Positions 10,093-19,673 of a stretch of DNA of 64,000 nt are shown one piece after another. Each line of letters opens with the position of its first letter. Positions within the stretch are counted from its first letter, which is position 1. The translations under genes were made by a program, and so were the position numbers. The DNA lies in the NCBI RefSeq assembly GCF_003347635.1, contig NZ_QDFY01000001.1:558001-622000 (forward strand), given 5' to 3'. Under the pieces are notes generated by a model that saw only the letters and a list, made by a program, of their open reading frames with translations, ran no database searches and was not told where the DNA came from. The DNA is from Sphingosinicella terrae. GTDB taxonomy: Bacteria; Pseudomonadota; Alphaproteobacteria; Sphingomonadales; Sphingomonadaceae.

Positions 10093-10818
10093 ATGATCCT
10101 GGTCGCGCGTCTGGCCTCGTTGCTGGTCCTGCTCGCGCCCGCCCAGGCGGTGGCGCAGGAACTCGCCGAGGCCGAGGTCGTCGTCACCGGCGCGCGCCGC
10201 GAGGCTGACGATTTCGAAGAGAGCCGGCCTGCGATCGGTCTACGCCGCACCGCCGACTTTGCGGTGATGGGGGTGACCATCGCCGGCGATACCCGCGACT
10301 CCGATCGGCGGCGCGAGGAGATATGGGCGATGGTCCGCAGCGCGATCGAGGTTGCCGGCCGATCGGGCGTCGAGCTGGCGACCGGCAATTTCGTGCTCGA
10401 GCCGCTGACCCTCGCCAATCACCGCAACCTGCAATTGCTGAACGACGGTCGCCCGGACACTGACCGGGTCTATTTCCTCGCCAAGGTCCGGCTCGGGGCC
10501 GGCGGCGACGCCGCCGCCGCGATCGATCGTATCCAGCGTTTCGTTCGGGCCGTCCCCCCGTATGGCCGCGCCGAAATGCGCGCGTCGGGCGATCTGACTC
10601 TCTCCGTCGTCGGCCCGGACCAGTATCGCGGACAGATACTCGACCTCATCGCCGCCGATTCACGGGCGACGGCGGCGCGCTTCGGTCCCGCTTATGCGGT
10701 CACCGCAAGTGGGCTCGACCGGCCGGTGGAGTGGATGCGTGCCGGCCTCACCGAGATCTTCCTCTATGTGCCCTACAATATCGTCGTCGTTCCGACGGAC
10801 CAGAGCGGCTTGCCCTGA
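10093..10818 (+). CDS. Exported protein of unknown function with TonB-receptor-like N-terminus
   Basis: A 241-residue protein with a signal peptide (MILVARLASLLVLLAPAQAV, cleavage near AQAVAQ). The mature N-terminus reads LAEAEVVVTGARREADDF, which closely resembles the start of the plug domain of sphingomonad TonB-dependent receptors (consensus EIVVTGSR), yet the protein is far too short for a barrel. The rest is mixed alpha/beta with a duplicated look (FAVMGVTIAGDTRDSDRRRE and DRVYFLAKVRLGAGGD each start a strand followed by a helix), loosely recalling SIMPL/DUF541 proteins. That relationship is a guess. ATG 10093 is preceded by a purine-rich GGGGAGGGGG. It sits between pepA and ndk, with no functional link evident. 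Confidence 0.75.
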   Translation: MILVARLASLLVLLAPAQAVAQELAEAEVVVTGARREADDFEESRPAIGLRRTADFAVMGVTIAGDTRDSDRRREEIWAMVRSAIEVAGRSGVELATGNFVLEPLTLANHRNLQLLNDGRPDTDRVYFLAKVRLGAGGDAAAAIDRIQRFVRAVPPYGRAEMRASGDLTLSVVGPDQYRGQILDLIAADSRATAARFGPAYAVTASGLDRPVEWMRAGLTEIFLYVPYNIVVVPTDQSGLP

Positions 10819-10881
10819 CCCGCCCCGCTCTCTAGAGACCCGGCCGATTCACGTCCCTCCAGACACGGAGCTTTCTCGGCC

Positions 10882-11304
10882 ATGGCGACCGAACGCACCT
10901 TCTCGATCATCAAGCCCGACGCGACCCGCCGCAACCTCACCGGCGCCATCACCAGGATGCTGGAGGAGGTCGGCCTGCGCGTCGTCGCCTCGAAGCGCAT
11001 CCACATGACGAAGGAGCAGGCGGAGGGCTTCTACGCCGTCCACAAGGAGCGGCCCTTCTTCAACGATCTCGTCACCTTCATGACCTCCGGCCCGGTCGTG
11101 GTCCAGGTGCTCGAAGGCGAGAATGCGGTCGCCCGCAACCGCGAGGTGATGGGCGCGACCAATCCGGCCAATGCCGACGAGGGCACGATCCGCAAGACCC
11201 ACGCCGAATCGATCGAGGCAAACAGCGTCCATGGCTCGGACAGCCTCGAAAATGCGAAGATCGAGATCGACTTCTTCTTCAAGCCCGAAGAAATCGTCGG
11301 CTGA
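10882..11304 (+). CDS. ndk: Nucleoside diphosphate kinase
   Basis: Transfers the gamma-phosphate between nucleoside triphosphates and diphosphates through a phosphohistidine. At 140 residues it has the standard bacterial length; it opens with [15 protein letters not shown] and carries the active-site motif NSVHGSDS with the phospho-acceptor His117. ATG 10882 has GGAG about 11 bases upstream. It is probably monocistronic: it starts 63 bases after the preceding gene and ends at a perfect stem-loop (11314-11335) facing a convergent gene. Confidence 0.97.
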   Translation: MATERTFSIIKPDATRRNLTGAITRMLEEVGLRVVASKRIHMTKEQAEGFYAVHKERPFFNDLVTFMTSGPVVVQVLEGENAVARNREVMGATNPANADEGTIRKTHAESIEANSVHGSDSLENAKIEIDFFFKPEEIVG

Positions 11305-11313
11305 TCCGGACGC

Positions 11314-11335
11314 CTCCCCGCACCATCGCGGGGAG
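11314..11335. terminator. Perfect 8-bp hairpin between convergent genes
   Basis: CTCCCCGC and GCGGGGAG pair exactly around the loop ACCATC. It lies 9 bases after ndk and 11 bases before the 3' end of the convergent membrane-protein gene, so it could end transcription in both directions. No T-tract follows on either strand. Confidence 0.55.
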
Positions 11336-11346
11336 CGGCGCTCGGG

Positions 11347-12000
11347 TCAGTCCTGCGCGGGCCGCCGTGCGTGCCACAGGGCGTCCAGCCGCGCCTGTGC
11401 CTGCGCGGGCGCGACGGACTCGACCCGCGACAGGCCGCGCAGTCGCACATCGTCACCATTGAGGAGGCCGCCCTCCTCGATCCGATAGCCGACGTCGTAG
11501 ATGGCGACGTCCTCATGGACCGATCCGCCGCTGAAGAAGCGGGTGGTGATCGCCACGGGCAGCCGGAGGTCGCCGCGCTGCCGCCCGGCATCGTCGGCGG
11601 CGCGGACCAGCGGCCGTCGGAACCACGCGGCCTCGATGCGGGCGTCGCTGACCGTCTCGACCAGCGCGACCTCGAGGGCGGCGGGAAAAGCGATCGTCTG
11701 GGTCTGGACGGTCTGCGCCGCGTCGGCCGGGGCGAGGCTGAGCCGGGATCCCGTCCGATCGGGAACTCCGCGGAGCAGCAAGGTCCGCGACGCGGCCCGG
11801 CTCTTCTCCCGTGCCTCGACCCGCTCCGTCTCCTCGGCCGTGCGCTGCTGGTAGTTGTTCCACAAGGTGAGGCCCGAGATCACCACCGCGGTGACGCCCA
11901 GAATCTCGGCAAGGGTCAGCCAGCGGCGGCGGACCCGCGCTGCCTCGCTCGCCGGAGTGGGAGCGGTCGCGGGATCGGGCAGAGGCGGCTCGTCACTCAT
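11347..12000 (-). CDS. Membrane-anchored protein of unknown function, purMN operon
   Basis: A 217-residue protein with a Pro-rich acidic N-terminus ([20 protein letters not shown]), one transmembrane helix (about 29-46, EILGVTAVVISGLTLW) and a C-terminal domain of about 170 residues, probably periplasmic, rich in short beta-strands (ALEVALVETVSDARIEAAWF, VHEDVAIYDVGYRIEEGG). No enzymatic motif is recognised. The start ATG at 12000 overlaps the purN stop as ATGAGTGA (8 bases), so it is likely translated with purN. A longer frame to 12336 overlaps purN entirely and is a shadow. Function unknown; operon position alone does not show a role in purine synthesis. Confidence 0.78.
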   Translation of the reverse strand: MSDEPPLPDPATAPTPASEAARVRRRWLTLAEILGVTAVVISGLTLWNNYQQRTAEETERVEAREKSRAASRTLLLRGVPDRTGSRLSLAPADAAQTVQTQTIAFPAALEVALVETVSDARIEAAWFRRPLVRAADDAGRQRGDLRLPVAITTRFFSGGSVHEDVAIYDVGYRIEEGGLLNGDDVRLRGLSRVESVAPAQAQARLDALWHARRPAQD

Positions 12001-12601
12001 CCTGCGCCTCCTCCTCGGCCGCCCGCAGCGCCCTCGCATAGTCCTCCAGCGCCTTCGGATAAAGACGATGCTCGACCTCGAGCACCCGTTCGGCAAGGCT
12101 GTCGGCATCGTCGCGCGGCAGGATCCGAACGCGCTCCTGGGCCACCACCGGGCCGGAATCGAGATCCGCGGTGACGACATGGACGGAGCAGCCGCCAAAT
12201 TCGTCGCCGGCGACGATCGCCCGCCGGTGGGTGTCGAGCCCCTTGTGGAGCGGCAGCAGGGAAGGGTGGATGTTGAGGATCCGCCCCTCCCACCCCTCGA
12301 CGAATTCCGGCGAGAGCAGGCGCATATAGCCGGCAAGCGCGATCAGCTCGACCTCGTTGGAGCGCAGGGCGGCATCGAGCTGCTCGTCGAAGGCGCGGCG
12401 ATCGAGGCCCTTGTGGCTCAGCGACCAGGTCTTGATCCCGAGCCGCCTGGCCAGCACCAGCCCGCGGGCCTCCGGAACGTTCGAGGCGACGAGGACGATC
12501 TCGTAGGAGCGGTCGTGATCGCGCCTTCTATGCTCGGCGAGCGCGAGCATGTTCGATCCGCGCCCGGAGATGAGGACCGCGACGCGGACCTTGTCAGCCA
12601 T
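11993..12601 (-). CDS. purN: Phosphoribosylglycinamide formyltransferase
   Basis: Transfers a formyl group from 10-formyl-THF to GAR, the third step of de novo purine synthesis. The 202-residue protein opens with [17 protein letters not shown] (phosphate-binding GRGSN, 13-17) and shows the catalytic segment [12 protein letters not shown] and the downstream [10 protein letters not shown] with the active-site Asp. It overlaps purM by 8 bases (ATGGCTGA) and the next gene by 8 bases, indicating translational coupling in a purM-purN-unknown operon. Confidence 0.96.
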   Translation of the reverse strand: MADKVRVAVLISGRGSNMLALAEHRRRDHDRSYEIVLVASNVPEARGLVLARRLGIKTWSLSHKGLDRRAFDEQLDAALRSNEVELIALAGYMRLLSPEFVEGWEGRILNIHPSLLPLHKGLDTHRRAIVAGDEFGGCSVHVVTADLDSGPVVAQERVRILPRDDADSLAERVLEVEHRLYPKALEDYARALRAAEEEAQDE

Positions 12602-13688
12602 GGAAGGCGGCGCTCCAGGCCTCGCGGCCGAACCAGGTTCCGGCCCTTCCGGACACGGTGCAGCCGCGCGCGCCGGATTCGACCCGGCCGACCTCGAACA
12701 CCGTCTCGCCGGCCTGCGCCAGAGCGGCCGTCACCGAGGCGGCATCATCAGGCCTGACGATGGCGACCATGCCGATGCCGCAATTGAACGTCCGCGCCAT
12801 TTCCGGCGGCTCGATCTTCCCCTCTGCCTGGAGGAAGGCCATCAGCCGCGGCTGCGGCCAGCTCCCGGCATCGATATCGGCATGGAGATGGTCGGGCAGG
12901 ACGCGCGGCACGTTCTCGAGCAGGCCGCCGCCCGTGATGTGGGCGAGCGCGGCGATCCGTCCGTCGCGTATCGCCGGGAGCAGGGAGCGCACGTAGATCC
13001 GCGTCGGCTCCATCAGCGCGTCGACGAGCAGCCTTTCCTGGTCGAACAGGGCCGGCCGGTCCAGCTTCCAGCCCTTGTCGGCGGCGAGCCGCCGGACCAG
13101 CGAGAAGCCGTTCGAATGCACGCCCGACGAGGCGAGGCCGAGAATGACGTCGCCGTCGGCGACGCGCTCTCCGGTCAGCGCCTCGCCCCGCTCGACGGCG
13201 CCGACGCAAAAGCCGGCCAGATCATAGTCGCCGGCGGCGTACATGCCCGGCATCTCGGCCGTCTCTCCGCCGATCAGCGCGCAGCCGGCGATGCGGCAAC
13301 CCTCGGCGATCGAGGCGATGACCCGTTCGGCGACCTGCGGCTCCAGCTTGCCCGTCGCGAAATAGTCGAGGAAGAAGAGCGGCTCGGCGCCCTGCACGAC
13401 GAGGTCGTTGGCGCACATCGCGACGAGATCGATGCCGACGCCGCCATGGCGGTCATGATCGATCGCCAGCTTGAGCTTGGTGCCGACGCCGTCATTGGCG
13501 GCGACGAGCAGCGGATCGCGGAAGCCTGCGGCCTTGAGGTCGAAGAAGCCCCCGAAGCCGCCCAGCGAGGCGTCCGCGCCCGGCCGCGCCGTCGCCCGGG
13601 CCAGCGGCGCGATCGCTCGGACGAGGGCGTTGCCGGCGGCGATGTCGACGCCTGCTTTGGCGTAGGTGTAGGATTCCGGTTCGCTCAT
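12594..13688 (-). CDS. purM: Phosphoribosylformylglycinamidine cyclo-ligase (AIR synthase)
   Basis: Closes the imidazole ring, converting FGAM plus ATP to AIR in purine synthesis. The 364-residue protein begins [20 protein letters not shown], typical of PurM, and has the ATP-grasp-unrelated PurM fold with [30 protein letters not shown] and the C-terminal [16 protein letters not shown]. An upstream in-frame extension to 13787 has no PurM-like sequence, so ATG 13688 was chosen. First gene of the purM-purN operon and divergent from the DUF2066-like/hdaA operon; any shared control region is in 13689-13804. Confidence 0.96.
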   Translation of the reverse strand: MSEPESYTYAKAGVDIAAGNALVRAIAPLARATARPGADASLGGFGGFFDLKAAGFRDPLLVAANDGVGTKLKLAIDHDRHGGVGIDLVAMCANDLVVQGAEPLFFLDYFATGKLEPQVAERVIASIAEGCRIAGCALIGGETAEMPGMYAAGDYDLAGFCVGAVERGEALTGERVADGDVILGLASSGVHSNGFSLVRRLAADKGWKLDRPALFDQERLLVDALMEPTRIYVRSLLPAIRDGRIAALAHITGGGLLENVPRVLPDHLHADIDAGSWPQPRLMAFLQAEGKIEPPEMARTFNCGIGMVAIVRPDDAASVTAALAQAGETVFEVGRVESGARGCTVSGRAGTWFGREAWSAAFHG

Positions 13689-13804
13689 CCGCTGCCGCTT
13701 AACGGGGTTCTCGCCGAAACGGAAAGCGCTTTTGCCCCCTTGCGCGCAGGCGGAGAGCCGAGAAGCGGCTTGGCTTCGACCGATCAACCGGCCAAAAGGC
13801 GCCC

Positions 13805-15025
13805 GTGAAGCGTCTTCGCACTATTCCCGCTCTGGCGATTCCGGTCGCCCTCGTTCTTTTGGTCGCCGGAACCGTGATGGTTCAGGCGCAGCTGGAAGGC
13901 GCGGATCGCGGGATTCCGCCGATCGACAGCACCAGCAATCTCGAGGTCAACGGCATCGAGGTCGACGTCTCCGCCGAGGATTCCGAGCGAGCGCGGGTCG
14001 AGGGTTGGCGCCGCGCTCAGGCCGAGGGCTGGAAGATGTTGTGGTCGCGCACCACCGGCCGTCCGGCCGCGCAGGCGCCGCGCCTGACCGAATCGGTCTT
14101 GAATTCCATCGTCTCCGGGATCGTCATCGAGCAGGAGCAGATCGGCCCGACGCGCTACATCGCCCGCCTCGGCGTGCTGTTCGACCGAGCCCGCACCGGG
14201 CAGATGCTCGGCGTCCAGGGCCTGGTGCGCCGCTCGGCACCGCTGCTGGTCATCCCGGTGATGACGACCGGCAGCACGCCCTACAGCTTCGAGTTCCGCA
14301 ACGAATGGCAGCGCGCCTGGGCGCAGTTCAGGACCGCGGGCTCTCCGATCGACTATGTCCGCACCTCCGGCGCCGGCGTCGATCCGTTGCTCCTCAACCG
14401 CGCCCAGACCGGTCGGCGCGGCCGCGGCTGGTGGCGGATGGTCCTCGACCGATATGGCGCCGCCGACATCCTCGTTGCCGAGGTCGCCCTGCGACGCCTT
14501 TATCCCGGCGGTCCGGCGATCGCCACCTTCACCGCGCGCTTCGGCCCTGACGGCCAGGTGCTCGGGCGGTTCGCGCTTCGCGCCGCCGGCAGCGAGCAAC
14601 TGCCGCGGATGATGGACGAAGGCGTGCGTCGGATGGACGCGATCTACGCGCGCGCGCTCGGCGCCGGGCTGCTGCTACCCGATCCGAGCCTGGTCATCAT
14701 CGAGCCGGAGGTGCGCCGGGAAATCGAGGAGTCGGTGATCGACCTCGATCTGCCGGAGCCGACGACGACCCTGCCGTCCGCCCCCGCGGCGACGTTCAAC
14801 ATCCAGGTCGAGACGCCGGATCCGGGATCGGTGCAGAACGCCGAGGTCTCGGTCAGCCGGGTCAACGGCGTGACCTCGGCCATCACCACCAGCCTGGCGC
14901 TGGGCGGAACCTCGATCATGCGGGTGACTTATACGGGAGATGCCGCCGCGCTGCAGGCGGCGCTCCAGTCGCAAGGTTGGCAGGTCCAGGCGGTCGGCGG
15001 CAATACGCTGCGGATCAGCCGCTGA
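13805..15025 (+). CDS. Exported DUF2066-like protein next to hdaA
   Basis: A 406-residue protein with an N-terminal signal or anchor helix (about 8-27) and a large periplasmic part. The segment [20 protein letters not shown] and the following ~250 residues resemble DUF2066 proteins; the last 80 residues ([20 protein letters not shown] to NTLRISR) form a separate small alpha/beta domain that recalls heavy-metal-associated (HMA-like) folds, but lacks a CxxC metal motif. Family assignment leans on context: in several gammaproteobacteria a DUF2066 gene sits between purM and hda, exactly as here. It ends 13 bases before hdaA and is presumably the first gene of the hdaA-ppk-ppx operon. Function unknown. 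Confidence 0.75.
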   Translation: MKRLRTIPALAIPVALVLLVAGTVMVQAQLEGADRGIPPIDSTSNLEVNGIEVDVSAEDSERARVEGWRRAQAEGWKMLWSRTTGRPAAQAPRLTESVLNSIVSGIVIEQEQIGPTRYIARLGVLFDRARTGQMLGVQGLVRRSAPLLVIPVMTTGSTPYSFEFRNEWQRAWAQFRTAGSPIDYVRTSGAGVDPLLLNRAQTGRRGRGWWRMVLDRYGAADILVAEVALRRLYPGGPAIATFTARFGPDGQVLGRFALRAAGSEQLPRMMDEGVRRMDAIYARALGAGLLLPDPSLVIIEPEVRREIEESVIDLDLPEPTTTLPSAPAATFNIQVETPDPGSVQNAEVSVSRVNGVTSAITTSLALGGTSIMRVTYTGDAAALQAALQSQGWQVQAVGGNTLRISR

Positions 15026-15038
15026 GGAAAGGGCATCG

Positions 15039-15659
15039 GTGAACCAGATCGCGCTGCCGCTCGATTGGCCGGTGGCGGACCGGGAGGAGGATTTCCTGCT
15101 TTCCGAGAGCAACCGCGCCGCCTTCGAGCATCTGCGGCGCTGGGCGCTCTGGCCCGTGATGGCGACCTTGCTGACGGGGCCGCGCAAGTCTGGGCGGAGC
15201 CTTCTTGGCCGGATCTTCGTCCGCAAGACGGGCGGGCGCTTGTTCGACAATGCCGAAAGCCATGACGAGGAGGCGCTCTTCCATGCCTGGAACGAGGCTC
15301 AGTCGTGTCGTAAGCCGCTGCTGGTCGTGGCCGACGCGCCGCCGCCGCGCTGGTCCATCGCGTTGCCGGATCTGGCTTCGCGGCTCGCCGCCACGCCGCA
15401 GGTCGAGATCGGTCCGCCCGACGACGCGCTGCTCGGCCAGCTCGTCGTCAAGCGGCTCGGCGATCGCGGGATCGCCGCGCCGCCCGATCTGCCGGAATAT
15501 CTCGTTCCCCGAATCGAACGGACCTACGTGGCAGCGCTGGAGGTCGTGGACGTGCTGGACCAGGTAACGCTTTCCCATCATCGGCGCATGACGGTGCCGC
15601 TGGCGAAGCGAGCGCTGGAAGAAGCCGGGCTGATCGGCCGCGCGCGGAACCGCGCCTGA
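15039..15659 (+). CDS. hdaA: HdaA, regulatory inactivator of DnaA
   Basis: DnaA-related AAA+ protein that, with the DNA-loaded beta clamp, stimulates hydrolysis of DnaA-bound ATP and prevents re-initiation. The 206-residue product has the usual Hda length. The GTG start at 15039 gives an N-terminus [10 protein letters not shown], a clear clamp-binding motif (QIALPL, residues 3-8). The Walker A region reads [12 protein letters not shown], a variant of GxxxxGK[ST] with Gly-Arg-Ser in place of Gly-Lys-Ser/Thr, so nucleotide binding may be altered. A DnaA-like lid region follows ([18 protein letters not shown]). A purine-rich GAGGAAAGGG precedes the start; ppk begins one base after the stop, implying coupled expression. 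Confidence 0.9.
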   Translation: MNQIALPLDWPVADREEDFLLSESNRAAFEHLRRWALWPVMATLLTGPRKSGRSLLGRIFVRKTGGRLFDNAESHDEEALFHAWNEAQSCRKPLLVVADAPPPRWSIALPDLASRLAATPQVEIGPPDDALLGQLVVKRLGDRGIAAPPDLPEYLVPRIERTYVAALEVVDVLDQVTLSHHRRMTVPLAKRALEEAGLIGRARNRA

Positions 15660-15660
15660 A

Positions 15661-17829
15661 ATGGACCGGCCCGCCCTTCCGCCTGCCGAGGTCGCCACGA
15701 CGGCGAGCCCTTCCGAGCGCGAGCCCCTCTACTTCAATCGCGAGCTTTCCTGGCTCGCCTTCAACCGCCGGGTGCTGGAGGAGGCGTCGAATCCCGCACA
15801 TCCCCTGCTCGAGCGACTGCGCTTCCTCTCCATCTCCGGAAACAATCTCGACGAATTCTTCATGGTCCGCGTCGCCGGACTGAAGGCGCAGCAGCTGCTC
15901 GAGGTCGAGGAAAGGTCGGCCGACGGGCTCAATCCGGGCCAGCAGCTGGCGGCGATCGCCGCCGAGGCGGACGCGCTGACCGCGGCCCAGCAGGAAGTGT
16001 GGTCGGCGCTGCGCGGCCTGTTGCGCGAGGCCGGTGTCGCCGTGGTCGGTTCCGACGAGCTGGAAGGGGAGGAAGGGGAGTGGCTCGAACGCCATTTCGC
16101 CCATCACATCTTCCCGGTCCTCACACCACAGGCGATCGATCCCGCGCATCCCTTCCCGTTCATCCCGAATAAGGGCTTTTCGCTGATCTTCGACCTGCGA
16201 CGGATCGCCGATGGGGAACCGATCCGCGAGTTGCTGATGGTGCCCTCGACGCTGCCGCGCTTCATCAGGCTTCCCGGCAGCGCGGTTCGCTACGTCGCGA
16301 TCGAGACGGTCATCCGCCGCCAGGTGGAGACGCTCTTTCCCGGCTATGAGCTTCGCGGCGGCGGCGCCTTCCGCATCATCCGCGACAGCGACATCGAGAT
16401 AGAGGAGGAAGCGGAGGATCTCGTCCGCTACTTCCGCACCGCGATCAAGCGCCGCCGGCGCGGCCGCGTCATCCGCCTGAAGCTCGCCGCCGACATGCCG
16501 GAGGAACTCGTCGCCCTGGTCCGCGAAGGGCTGGACGCGAGCGAGGCCCTGGTCTTCGAATCGACGGGCTTCCTCGGCATCGCCGATCTCCAGCTGCTCG
16601 TCGAGGAGGATCGGCCGGACCTCAAATTCCCTCCTTTCTCGCCGCGCTTCCCGGAGCGCATCCGCGAATATGGGGGCGACTGCTTCGCGGCGATCCGCGC
16701 CAAGGACATCCTCGTCCACCATCCCTATGAGAGCTTTGACGTGGTCCTCGCCTTCCTGCGCCAGGCGGCGGGCGATCCGGACGTGGTCGCGATCAAGCAG
16801 ACGCTCTACCGCGCCGGGAAGCAATCGGCGGTCGTCCGAGCGCTCATCGACGCCGCCGAGGCAGGCAAGTCGGTCACCGCGGTTATCGAGCTCAAGGCGC
16901 GCTTCGACGAGGAGCAGAATCTGATGTGGGCGGCGGCGCTCGAGCGCGCCGGCGTGCAGGTGGTCTACGGTTTCATCGAATGGAAGACCCACGCCAAGAT
17001 GTCGATGGTCGTGCGGCGCGAGGAAGCCGGCTACCGCACCTACTGCCATCTTGGCACTGGCAACTACCATCCGGTGACGGCGCGCATCTATACCGACCTC
17101 AGCTTCTTCACCGCCGATCCGCGCGTCGGCCACGACGTCTCTCACATCTTCAACTACATCACCGGCTATATCGAGCCGCGCGGTCTCGAACTGATCGCCA
17201 TGTCGCCGGCCAGGCTTCGCGACCGGCTGGCCGAGCTGATCGACCGCGAGGCGGACCATGCCCGGGCCGGGCGCCCGTCGGGCATCTGGGCGAAGATGAA
17301 TTCGCTCGTCGACCCGCACATCATCGACCGTCTGTACGAGGCGAGCCGGGCGGGGGTGGACATCGACCTCGTCGTGCGCGGGATCTGCTGCCTGCGCCCG
17401 GGCGTGGAAGGTCTCTCCGACAATATCCGGGTCAAGTCGATCGTCGGCCGCTTCCTCGAGCACAGCCGGATCTGGTGCTTCGGCAATGGCGGCGAGCTGC
17501 CCAATCCGGGCGCCGATGTCTATCTGAGCTCGGCCGACTGGATGCCGCGCAATTTCGACCGGCGGGTGGAGATCGCGGTGCCGATCGAGAATGAGACGGT
17601 GAAGGCGCAGATCCTCGACCAGGTGATGGTCGCCAACATGATCGACAACGAGCAGAGCTGGCGTCTCGATGCGGAAGGCTTCTATCATCGGCTGAACCCG
17701 GGCGACGATGCCAAGCCGTTCAATCTTCACCACTATTTCATGACGAACCCATCGCTATCCGGCCGCGGTGCGGCCTTGCGGTCGCGCGGCGCCTTTCCCC
17801 GGAAGCTGCAGCTTCCGCGCGGCCACTGA
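15661..17829 (+). CDS. ppk: Polyphosphate kinase 1
   Basis: Polymerises the gamma-phosphate of ATP into inorganic polyphosphate. The 722-residue protein has the four-domain Ppk1 layout: N-terminal domain ([19 protein letters not shown], about 22-40), head domain, and two phospholipase-D-like catalytic domains. The autophosphorylated His is His444 in [12 protein letters not shown], followed by [17 protein letters not shown]; the second PLD-like domain has [12 protein letters not shown]. The ATG starts one base after the hdaA stop. ppx lies 15 bases downstream, so synthesis and breakdown of polyphosphate share an operon. A 761-residue open frame on the opposite strand is a codon-bias shadow. 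Confidence 0.96.
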   Translation: MDRPALPPAEVATTASPSEREPLYFNRELSWLAFNRRVLEEASNPAHPLLERLRFLSISGNNLDEFFMVRVAGLKAQQLLEVEERSADGLNPGQQLAAIAAEADALTAAQQEVWSALRGLLREAGVAVVGSDELEGEEGEWLERHFAHHIFPVLTPQAIDPAHPFPFIPNKGFSLIFDLRRIADGEPIRELLMVPSTLPRFIRLPGSAVRYVAIETVIRRQVETLFPGYELRGGGAFRIIRDSDIEIEEEAEDLVRYFRTAIKRRRRGRVIRLKLAADMPEELVALVREGLDASEALVFESTGFLGIADLQLLVEEDRPDLKFPPFSPRFPERIREYGGDCFAAIRAKDILVHHPYESFDVVLAFLRQAAGDPDVVAIKQTLYRAGKQSAVVRALIDAAEAGKSVTAVIELKARFDEEQNLMWAAALERAGVQVVYGFIEWKTHAKMSMVVRREEAGYRTYCHLGTGNYHPVTARIYTDLSFFTADPRVGHDVSHIFNYITGYIEPRGLELIAMSPARLRDRLAELIDREADHARAGRPSGIWAKMNSLVDPHIIDRLYEASRAGVDIDLVVRGICCLRPGVEGLSDNIRVKSIVGRFLEHSRIWCFGNGGELPNPGADVYLSSADWMPRNFDRRVEIAVPIENETVKAQILDQVMVANMIDNEQSWRLDAEGFYHRLNPGDDAKPFNLHHYFMTNPSLSGRGAALRSRGAFPRKLQLPRGH

Positions 17830-17844
17830 CGTTCGCCCGTCGCC

Positions 17845-19335
17845 ATGTTCGCCTCCAGTCCCGTCGCCATCGTCGATATCGGCTCCAACTCCGTCCGGCT
17901 CGTCGTCTATTCGGGCGCCAAGCGGATTCCCTCGATCATCTTCAACGAGAAGGTGATGGCCGGTCTCGGCCGCGACGTTGCCGAGACCGGGTTGCTCGAC
18001 GAGGGGGCGCAGGCGCGGGCGCTGGCGGCGCTCGAGCGGTTCAGGCTGCTGACCCGCCAGATGGGCGTGGTGCGGACGCGCGTCGTCGCGACTGCCGCGG
18101 TGCGCGAGGCCGCGAACGGCGACGCCTTTCTCGACCGGGTCGGTGCGCTCGGCTTCGAGCCGCGAATCCTGAGCGGGGACGAGGAAGCGCGAATGGCTGG
18201 CCTCGGCGTGGTCTCCGCCATCCCGGATGCCGACGGGATCGTCGGCGACCTCGGCGGCGGAAGCCTCGAGCTGGTCGAGCTGCGGGGGCGGCGCATCCGC
18301 CGCAGCGCCTCGCTGCCTCTCGGCGTGCTCAAGCTCGACCGGGTCGCCGAAGTCGGCGAGGCGACCTTCGCCAAGAGAATCGCCAAGTCGGTCGCCGCCG
18401 CCGGCTTCGATCGGGCGGCGGAAGGGCGTCCTTTCTACCTGGTCGGCGGCAGCTGGCGCGCTCTCGCTACGGTCGAGATGGGCGTGTCGGGCCATCCTTT
18501 GCCGATCACACACCAGCATGTGATGGCGCCGGCGCGGCCCGCCGAGCTTCGCGAAGAGATCGCCCGGATGTCGCGCGAGCAGCTGCGGGCGATCCCGGCA
18601 TTGTCCGCCGGCCGAATCCCGACGCTGGCGCGGGCCAACCAGCTGCTCGAGGCACTCATCCGGATCCTGCGGCCCGACAGACTGATCGTGTCCAGCTTCG
18701 GCATCCGTGAGGGGCTGCTCTTCGACGACCTGGAGCCGGCGCAGCAGGGGCTCGATCCGCTGGTCGAAGCCGCGCGGGACGTCGGTGCCGGGCTCGGCCG
18801 CTTCGTCCAGCATGGCGAGCGGCTCGATGCCTGGCTGGCGCCCGTCTTCGACGATCCGCCGGAGCGCGCGCGGCTGCGTCTCGCCGCCTGCCTGCTCGCG
18901 GACATTGCCTGGGCGGCGCATCCCGACTTCCGCGCCGAGCGCGGAATCGACATGGCGTTGCACGGCAATTGGGTGGCGATCGACGCGCCGGGCCGGGTGA
19001 TGCTCGCCCAGGCCCTGTTCTCGAGCTTCGGCGGCGGCAGCCGGCTCCCTTATCCCAAGGTCGCCGCCTTGTGCCCGGCGGAGTCGCTCGAGCGGGCGTC
19101 GCACTGGGGCTATGCCATCCGGCTCGGCCAGCGGCTCAGCGGCGGCGTCGAGATCGGGCTCGAGCGCTCGCGGCTAAGTCGCGATGGCGACCGGCTGGTC
19201 CTGACGATCGCGGCGGGCGAAGCGGCGCTGATCGGCGAGACCGTCGAACGCCGGCTCAAGACGCTGGCTACGGCGATGGGGCTGAAGCCGGAGAAGGTGA
19301 TCGGGCGCGACGCCGGGCGCACGAGACGGAATTAG
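17845..19335 (+). CDS. ppx: Exopolyphosphatase, Ppx/GppA family
   Basis: Releases terminal phosphate from polyphosphate and/or hydrolyses pppGpp to ppGpp. The 496-residue protein has the sugar-kinase/Hsp70-like fold motifs VAIVDIGSNSVRLVVYSG (phosphate 1, N-terminus), VVATAAVREAANG and GDLGGGSLELVEL (phosphate 2). The long C-terminal half, about 180 residues past the catalytic domain, fits a Ppx/GppA helical HD-like extension. It follows ppk by 15 bases. Whether it acts mainly on polyP or pppGpp cannot be told from sequence; the neighbouring ppk favours polyP. Confidence 0.93.
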   Translation: MFASSPVAIVDIGSNSVRLVVYSGAKRIPSIIFNEKVMAGLGRDVAETGLLDEGAQARALAALERFRLLTRQMGVVRTRVVATAAVREAANGDAFLDRVGALGFEPRILSGDEEARMAGLGVVSAIPDADGIVGDLGGGSLELVELRGRRIRRSASLPLGVLKLDRVAEVGEATFAKRIAKSVAAAGFDRAAEGRPFYLVGGSWRALATVEMGVSGHPLPITHQHVMAPARPAELREEIARMSREQLRAIPALSAGRIPTLARANQLLEALIRILRPDRLIVSSFGIREGLLFDDLEPAQQGLDPLVEAARDVGAGLGRFVQHGERLDAWLAPVFDDPPERARLRLAACLLADIAWAAHPDFRAERGIDMALHGNWVAIDAPGRVMLAQALFSSFGGGSRLPYPKVAALCPAESLERASHWGYAIRLGQRLSGGVEIGLERSRLSRDGDRLVLTIAAGEAALIGETVERRLKTLATAMGLKPEKVIGRDAGRTRRN

Positions 19336-19361
19336 GGTCTAGAGGGGCCCGCGGCGCGCGT

Positions 19362-19673
19362 TCAACCGCAGGCGAGGCGCTCCACCTTGTGCTCGGCATC
19401 CAGGTGGATGTTCAGCCGGTCCTCGCGAAAATCCATCGTCACCGCGTCGCCGGGGCGGATCCAGCGCAGCGCCCGCGCGCCGCTCCTCCGCATCGCCTCG
19501 GCGCCAAGCTCGCTCGTCGGCGCCCGCCCGACGAGATCGCCCAGTTGGTCGGCCTGGCAGGTCCCGCCGCCGCCGGGGGCGGGGGTCGCCTCGCCTTCCG
19601 CCGGCACGGTGGTGCAGGCCATGGTCATCGTCAGGGCGCCGATCGCCAGGATCGCGGCTGCTGCTCGTCTCAT
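19362..19673 (-). CDS. Peptidase inhibitor I78-like lipoprotein
   Basis: A 103-residue protein with a signal peptide ending TMAC (Cys20, a plausible though imperfect lipobox), a Gly/Pro linker, and a domain that starts CQADQLGDLVGR and ends REDRLNIHLDAEHKVERLACG. This pattern, with two cysteines bracketing the domain and the terminal DRLN...CG, is characteristic of the I78 inhibitor family, small serine-protease inhibitors usually exported. Its ATG overlaps the rnd stop (ATGA), so the two form a minus-strand operon. The inhibitor role is inferred from the family; the target protease is unknown. Confidence 0.85.
   Translation of the reverse strand: MRRAAAAILAIGALTMTMACTTVPAEGEATPAPGGGGTCQADQLGDLVGRAPTSELGAEAMRRSGARALRWIRPGDAVTMDFREDRLNIHLDAEHKVERLACG

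Noticed and set aside
15448-17733. A 761-codon frame on the minus strand across ppk
   Set aside because: Fully overlaps ppk, which has all family motifs; no domain in the antisense translation.
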